From positions 1-64,000 of the forward strand of contig MTCR01000084.1 of assembly GCA_002212725.1 (NCBI GenBank): a stretch of 64,000 nucleotides of DNA, written 5' to 3'. The position numbers and the translations under genes are program-made. Source of the stretch: Sphingobacteriales bacterium TSM_CSM (GTDB taxonomy: Bacteria; Bacteroidota; Bacteroidia; Chitinophagales; UBA2359). Within the stretch, counting starts at the first letter, position 1, and each line of letters starts with the position of its first letter. Positions 62,217 through 64,000 of the stretch are shown one piece after another. The notes beneath the pieces were generated by a model. The model saw nothing but the letters and a program-made list of their open reading frames with translations, had not been told where the DNA came from and ran no database searches.

Positions 62217-63689
62217 TTGGCTCTGTTACGCGACATATTATATAAGGTATCTCTGTTGGAAGTGAACGGCACTACCGACCTGCCGGTGGCAAAAATCTGC
62301 TCCGATTCCAGGCAGGTAATACCCGGTTCTTTGTTTGCTGCCGTCAGCGGCACCCAAACCAACGGACACCTGTTTGTTGATAAAGCCATTGTAAACGGTG
62401 CCACGGCAATACTTTGTGAGGAAATGCCCCCAACCCTGCAAAACGGTGTTACCTATATAAAAGTAGAAAACGCCGCCCGCCAATTGGGTATTGTTGCCTC
62501 CAATTTTTACGGCAATCCATCGGGCAGGTTAAAGTTAGTGGGTGTTACGGGTACCAACGGTAAAACCACTACAGCCACCCTGCTTTTTAAACTGTTCAGA
62601 AAGCTGGGCTACAGCGTGGGGTTAATTTCTACCATCAGGTATTATATTAACGACCGGCAAGCAGAGGAAGCCACACATACCACGCCCGATGCCATTAAAC
62701 TTAACCAACTGCTGCAGGAAATGGTAAATGCCGGTTGTACCCATTGTTTTATGGAGGTAAGTTCACATGCTATGGCGCAACATCGGGTTAGCGGCATAAC
62801 CTTTACCGGCGGCATTTTTACCAATATTACCCACGACCACCTCGATTTTCACGGCACGTTTGAAAACTACCTCAAAGCTAAAAAATCGTTTTTTGATATG
62901 CTGCCCGCTGGCGCTTTTGCCCTTACCAATGCCGATGACCGAAACGGCAAGGTAATGTTGCAAAACACCGCTGCAATTACCCGGAGCTATGCCCTTAAAA
63001 CGCCCGCCGATTTTAAAGCCAAAATACTGGAAAACTCCTTTAGCGGGCTAACCTTGCTGGTTGACGGACAGGAAGTGCATACCCTGCTCATTGGCGAGTT
63101 TAATGCCTATAACCTTATGGCCGTGTATGGCGCCGCCTGCCTGCTTGACGAGGATAAACAAGAAATCCTGACCCATCTTAGCGCACTTACCGCAGCAGAC
63201 GGAAGGTTTGACTACGTTTCAGACAGGGAACGAAATATAACCGGCATTGTTGATTATGCCCATACCCCCGATGCCTTGCTGAAAGTATTGACCACCATTA
63301 ACCACCTGCGCACCAAAAACGAACAGCTTATTACCGTAGTGGGTTGTGGCGGCAACCGCGACCGCACTAAACGACCCTTGATGGCGAAACTGGCCTGCGA
63401 ACTGAGCGATAAGGTTATCCTTACCTCTGACAATCCCCGAAACGAAGACCCCGATGCCATTATTGCCGAAATGAAAACCGGTATTCCGCCACAACTGGCA
63501 GGCAAAACTATTGCTATTACCAACCGCCGCGAAGCCATTAAAACCGCCTGTATGCTGGCAAATAAAAATGATATTATTCTGGTGGCCGGTAAAGGACATG
63601 AAACATACCAGGAAATAAACGGCATAAAACACCACTTTGACGATAAGGAAGAACTGATTAACGCTTTAAAACCACCCGTAGCCCCATAA
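62217..63689 (+). CDS. murE: UDP-MurNAc-L-Ala-D-Glu:meso-diaminopimelate ligase
   Basis: 490 residues from TTG at 62217 (MALLRDILYKVSLLEVNGTT); a GTG at 62151 inside ftsI is open but adds 22 residues unlike the family. GVTGTNGKTTTATLLF is the ATP loop; DNPRNEDP near residue 400 is the motif that selects meso-diaminopimelate rather than lysine. Adds the third residue of the stem peptide in the cytoplasm. In agreement, dapD is in the window. Confidence 0.94.
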   Translation: MALLRDILYKVSLLEVNGTTDLPVAKICSDSRQVIPGSLFAAVSGTQTNGHLFVDKAIVNGATAILCEEMPPTLQNGVTYIKVENAARQLGIVASNFYGNPSGRLKLVGVTGTNGKTTTATLLFKLFRKLGYSVGLISTIRYYINDRQAEEATHTTPDAIKLNQLLQEMVNAGCTHCFMEVSSHAMAQHRVSGITFTGGIFTNITHDHLDFHGTFENYLKAKKSFFDMLPAGAFALTNADDRNGKVMLQNTAAITRSYALKTPADFKAKILENSFSGLTLLVDGQEVHTLLIGEFNAYNLMAVYGAACLLDEDKQEILTHLSALTAADGRFDYVSDRERNITGIVDYAHTPDALLKVLTTINHLRTKNEQLITVVGCGGNRDRTKRPLMAKLACELSDKVILTSDNPRNEDPDAIIAEMKTGIPPQLAGKTIAITNRREAIKTACMLANKNDIILVAGKGHETYQEINGIKHHFDDKEELINALKPPVAP

Positions 63690-63747
63690 TTATAAACAGC
63701 CGTAACCTGCCGATATGCTTTTGTAAACCTTACAAAACTAACCAAAA

Positions 63748-64000
63748 GTGCTTTATTATCTTTTTGACTACTTAGACCAATACGATATTGCCGGAGCAGG
63801 ATTGTTTAAATACATCTCGTTCAGGGCGGGCATTGCCATCATTATTTCGCTGGTAATAACCATTGTATTTGGAGAACGCCTCATTAAAAAACTGCATACC
63901 ATGCAGGTGAGCGATGAGATACGTAACCTGGGGCTGGCCGGTGAAGAGAAAAAGCACGGAACTCCTACCATGGGCGGGTTAATTATTTTGGCAGCTATAC
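63748..64000 (+). CDS. mraY: Phospho-MurNAc-pentapeptide transferase MraY, N-terminal part
   Basis: 84 codons from a GTG at 63748 up to the right edge, so the rest is outside. LYYLFDYLDQYDIAGAGLFK and YISFRAGIAIIISLVITIVF give the first membrane segment, and EEKKHGTPTMGGLIIL contains the KxGTPTMGG signature of MraY. It makes lipid I from undecaprenyl phosphate. Follows murE by 58 bp in the dcw order. Confidence 0.95.
   Translation, partial: MLYYLFDYLDQYDIAGAGLFKYISFRAGIAIIISLVITIVFGERLIKKLHTMQVSDEIRNLGLAGEEKKHGTPTMGGLIILAAI

Noticed and set aside
1-64000. tRNA and rRNA genes
   Set aside because: I looked in the gaps between genes for cloverleaf arms and rRNA-like blocks and saw none that I could support by eye.

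Overview
The window comes from a member of the Bacteroidota. Three kinds of evidence point there. Two, probably three, secreted proteins end in, or are built for, type IX secretion (T9SS) sorting domains. Many genes are preceded by the Bacteroidota -7 box TAnnTTTG and few have a clear Shine-Dalgarno site. Several families are typical of the phylum: DUF2851, DUF4369-TlpA, secreted M36/M43 peptidases and the Bacteroidota FtsL-like protein. MurE carries the DNPR motif and dapD is present, so the peptidoglycan is of the meso-diaminopimelate type. I cannot resolve the genus; an environmental Chitinophagia/Saprospiria-like lineage is an inference.

Layout. 1-1.3 kb: the 5' part of a secreted M43-like metalloprotease (minus strand) with a 13-G tract at its start. 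2.3-13.3 kb: plus-strand housekeeping genes (DUF2851, membrane protein, MFS carrier, NAD-binding protein, gatB, TlpA-like lipoprotein, NlpC/P60 peptidase, esterase-like protein, dprA, dapD). 13.5-21.8 kb: an NfeD-flotillin pair, a small secreted protein, an M3 oligopeptidase and two tandem S41 proteases. 21.9-28.5 kb: mostly minus strand, with a lipase-like hydrolase, a seven-bladed propeller protein, a SIMPL protein and a tightly overlapped three-gene operon that couples an exported YidD-like protein to two TPR/membrane proteins. 28.8-35.7 kb: a glycan-type cluster (asparagine synthase, oversized UbiA-like prenyltransferase, two paralogous glycosyltransferases around a sugar epimerase).

35.8-49.7 kb is the accessory, decaying part. 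It holds three of the four recognisable copies of a short transposable repeat (the best preserved copy, at 11 kb, has 14-bp terminal inverted repeats and a perfect 8-bp target duplication), an array of about 11 TTTAAC-N6-GTTAAA dyads at a 21-bp period, hairpin-rich repeats, a Doc-type toxin gene with an internal stop beside an intact antitoxin, a broken alpha/beta hydrolase and a remnant of a cation-diffusion facilitator. Intact genes lie between them: a DEAD-box helicase, DinB-like proteins, a ChaN-like protein, pyrD, a eukaryote-like PyrE-PyrF fusion and a large M36 peptidase.

49.7-58 kb: a protein of unknown function, a TPR protein, DUF721, a PD-(D/E)XK transposase-family nuclease and a pdxH - saccharopine-reductase-like - ligA operon on the minus strand. 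58.1 kb to the right edge: the start of the division and cell-wall (dcw) cluster, mraZ-rsmH-ftsL-ftsI-murE-mraY, with four 10-bp-spaced MraZ boxes overlapping the promoter.
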